Of a stretch of 64,000 bases of DNA, positions 62,838 to 64,000 are shown one piece after another. The first letter of the stretch is position 1, and the number at the start of each line of letters is the position of its first letter. Position numbers and translations under genes: made by a program. The notes under the pieces are model-generated. The model made no database searches and was not told the DNA's origin. It worked only from the letters and a program-made list of their open reading frames with translations. The stretch is taken from contig NZ_LNRF01000001.1 of the NCBI RefSeq assembly GCF_001557875.1, positions 1,116,001 to 1,180,000 on the forward strand, read 5' to 3'. This stretch comes from Vibrio splendidus. Its GTDB lineage: Bacteria; Pseudomonadota; Gammaproteobacteria; Enterobacterales; Vibrionaceae.

Positions 62838-63724
62838 TGAAAAAAGTCTTACTTCCACTATTAATCTTGTCTTGTGTAGCTAATTCCGCGCAAGCAGCGG
62901 ATTGGTTCAAGAGTAGTGATGCTCTGACTCAAGTACATAAACATCTATTAGATAATGACTTACCTCAGATGTTTGATTCATTAGTGGAAGTTTGGCAAAT
63001 CAACTCTTCTCAATCTCGCGAAGATCACCTCAATGAACTGTTTGATCAAGCATTGAACAAAGATTGTGGAAAAACCCTCACTAGAAAAACTCTACCTGAT
63101 TGGATTAGTTCTGTAATCGTTAAAAGACACATCATTCAAAGCCCTGGTCGAGATACTTTTCGTGTCGCGATTAATGTTGAATCCGATAATAACATCCAAG
63201 ATATCACTCTTGAGAGGTGGGTCGATAAGATCGTTTCTTCGGATAGTGAACTCACTAAAGAGAGTGAAATGGTAAATAACGCATCGGTGAGTTTATACCG
63301 CAAGCGTTACAATTTGCCATCTCAGCTTGAATCAGGCTTGTATCGTTTAAGTGTGAAAGGCGATGGCGGCAACTCTTGGAGTACTTGGATTATTCTTGGC
63401 GAAGTAGCCATGCGTCAGCAAGTTCGCTGGGCGTCAAAAGACACGTGGCGTATCGATAAAAAAGAGCTGCTGAACCCATATTGTCCACTCCCTAAGCTAG
63501 AAATTGGTTTGTACGATTACGTCGATGAACGCTATGAGCAGGTGTGGGGCAAGAGCTATGAATCTGATTATCCAATGAACCTAACTGGCGAAGAACTACC
63601 AAATGATCGCTACGTTTTGGCAGTATCAATGGTTCATTCACGCTGGCAAGGCGACATAGCGATAGAACAAGCACAAACTATCAGTAAAACTTATGATATT
63701 TCTAGCGAAGAAGAGTTAAAGTAA
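62837..63724 (+). CDS. vxrC: VxrC, DUF2861 periplasmic protein
   Basis: A 295-residue secreted protein: signal peptide about 1-21 (ending AQAAD), then a DUF2861-type region (WFKSSDALTQVHKHLLDNDL, MFDSLVEVW), with beta strands towards the end (LYRLSVKGDGGNSWSTWI). The start at 62837 is chosen as it overlaps the vxrB stop and gives the signal peptide; the longer frame from 62714 would read through vxrB. In the operon it may sense or transmit envelope stress to VxrA, as an inference. Function not known in detail. Confidence 0.88.
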   Translation: MKKVLLPLLILSCVANSAQAADWFKSSDALTQVHKHLLDNDLPQMFDSLVEVWQINSSQSREDHLNELFDQALNKDCGKTLTRKTLPDWISSVIVKRHIIQSPGRDTFRVAINVESDNNIQDITLERWVDKIVSSDSELTKESEMVNNASVSLYRKRYNLPSQLESGLYRLSVKGDGGNSWSTWIILGEVAMRQQVRWASKDTWRIDKKELLNPYCPLPKLEIGLYDYVDERYEQVWGKSYESDYPMNLTGEELPNDRYVLAVSMVHSRWQGDIAIEQAQTISKTYDISSEEELK

Positions 63725-63774
63725 TTTAAAATTGTGCCGTTAACTATGTAAGGGATCTAACAAAGATAAACGGC

Positions 63775-64000
63775 ATGAAAAATACAACTAAACTACTCGC
63801 AGCATCAATTGCATTCGCCAGTCTTCCTCTTTCAGCAGCAAACTACGCCATTGAAGCGCGTGGTGATGCGATGGGTGGTGTTGGTGTTGTTTCAGCAAAC
63901 TTCCTAACCGCTCCATTCTATAACCCGGCACTTGTTGCTATTTATCGTCGTAACGATGATATGGGCATGATTACGCCAAGTTTTGGCGGTAGCTATAATG
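63775..64000 (+). CDS. vxrD: TraF-like (PF13729) outer-membrane/periplasmic protein, vxrD, partial at window end
   Basis: The first 75 residues of a gene that continues past the window. MKNTTKLLAASIAFASLPLSAANYA is a signal peptide; the mature start is YAIEARGDAMGGVGVVSANFLTAPFYNPAL, seen in pieces, which is the usual start of the TraF_2 family. Despite the name it is not tied to conjugation. In V. cholerae I recall a gene of this type in vxrABCDE directly after vxrC. It is 50 bp past vxrC with a weak ribosome site. Confidence 0.65.
   Translation, partial: MKNTTKLLAASIAFASLPLSAANYAIEARGDAMGGVGVVSANFLTAPFYNPALVAIYRRNDDMGMITPSFGGSYN

Noticed and set aside
1..64000. CRISPR array, prophage, integron attC sites, rRNA or tRNA
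   Set aside because: No evenly spaced repeats, phage structural genes, attC-like hairpins with cassettes or RNA signatures were seen.

Overview
The window reads as a stretch of a Vibrio chromosome, most likely the second chromosome of a member of the Splendidus clade or a close relative. Gene order (trxC next to fabH-like, nrdDG, cobQ-modABC, pntAB-vxrABC), the TonB2-type energiser, the Vibrio-typical DUF2986, solitary autotransporter barrel and vxr genes, and the base composition (low-to-mid 40s percent G+C by eye) all point there. The species and chromosome are inferences; no rRNA, tRNA, phage, plasmid or CRISPR array was seen.

Region 1 (1-2688): the end of a sensor histidine kinase converges on a Na+/dicarboxylate-amino acid symporter whose promoter carries a good CRP site. 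Region 2 (2549-17553) is an iron block of 17 genes: a TonB-dependent siderophore receptor, a DUF3450-TtpC-ExbB2-ExbD2-TonB2-TPR operon, a small lipoprotein, and a nine-gene operon (PepSY membrane protein, DUF2271, DUF4198, small periplasmic protein, DUF6162, metal-binding protein, ABC ATPase, permease, second binding protein). The last operon matches by gene types and order the fpvGHJK-CDEF operon that releases iron from ferripyoverdine in the periplasm of Pseudomonas aeruginosa. Three Fur-like boxes lie before the three transcription units, two of them inside a near-identical 34-bp promoter block. Together the genes would carry a ferric siderophore across the outer membrane, energise that step, then reduce, strip and possibly import the metal.

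Region 3 (17600-25120) holds small accessory genes, a MATE efflux pump divergent from an AraC regulator, two tandem stand-alone winged-helix proteins, an MFS transporter, a 268-bp MITE-like element and another AraC regulator. Region 4 (25466-34416): acyl-CoA ligase plus GMC oxidoreductase operon, trxC, a KAS III enzyme with an acetyltransferase, a glycosyltransferase, a split YeeE/YedE transporter and a secreted nuclease-like protein. Region 5 (34584-46051): FNR/NrdR-controlled nrdDG, a second MATE/AraC divergent pair, an aminotransferase, a retropepsin-like lipoprotein, ybiT and a dCache chemoreceptor.

Region 6 (46364-64000): a small outer-membrane-like protein and an OB-fold stress protein, cobQ-modABC, a DUF3069 protein, a c-di-GMP-flavoured cluster (two GGDEF proteins, a solitary autotransporter barrel, a ComFB protein, a HlyU-family protein), pntAB, and the vxrA-vxrB-vxrC-vxrD(partial) envelope-stress/type VI secretion regulatory operon, cut by the window end.
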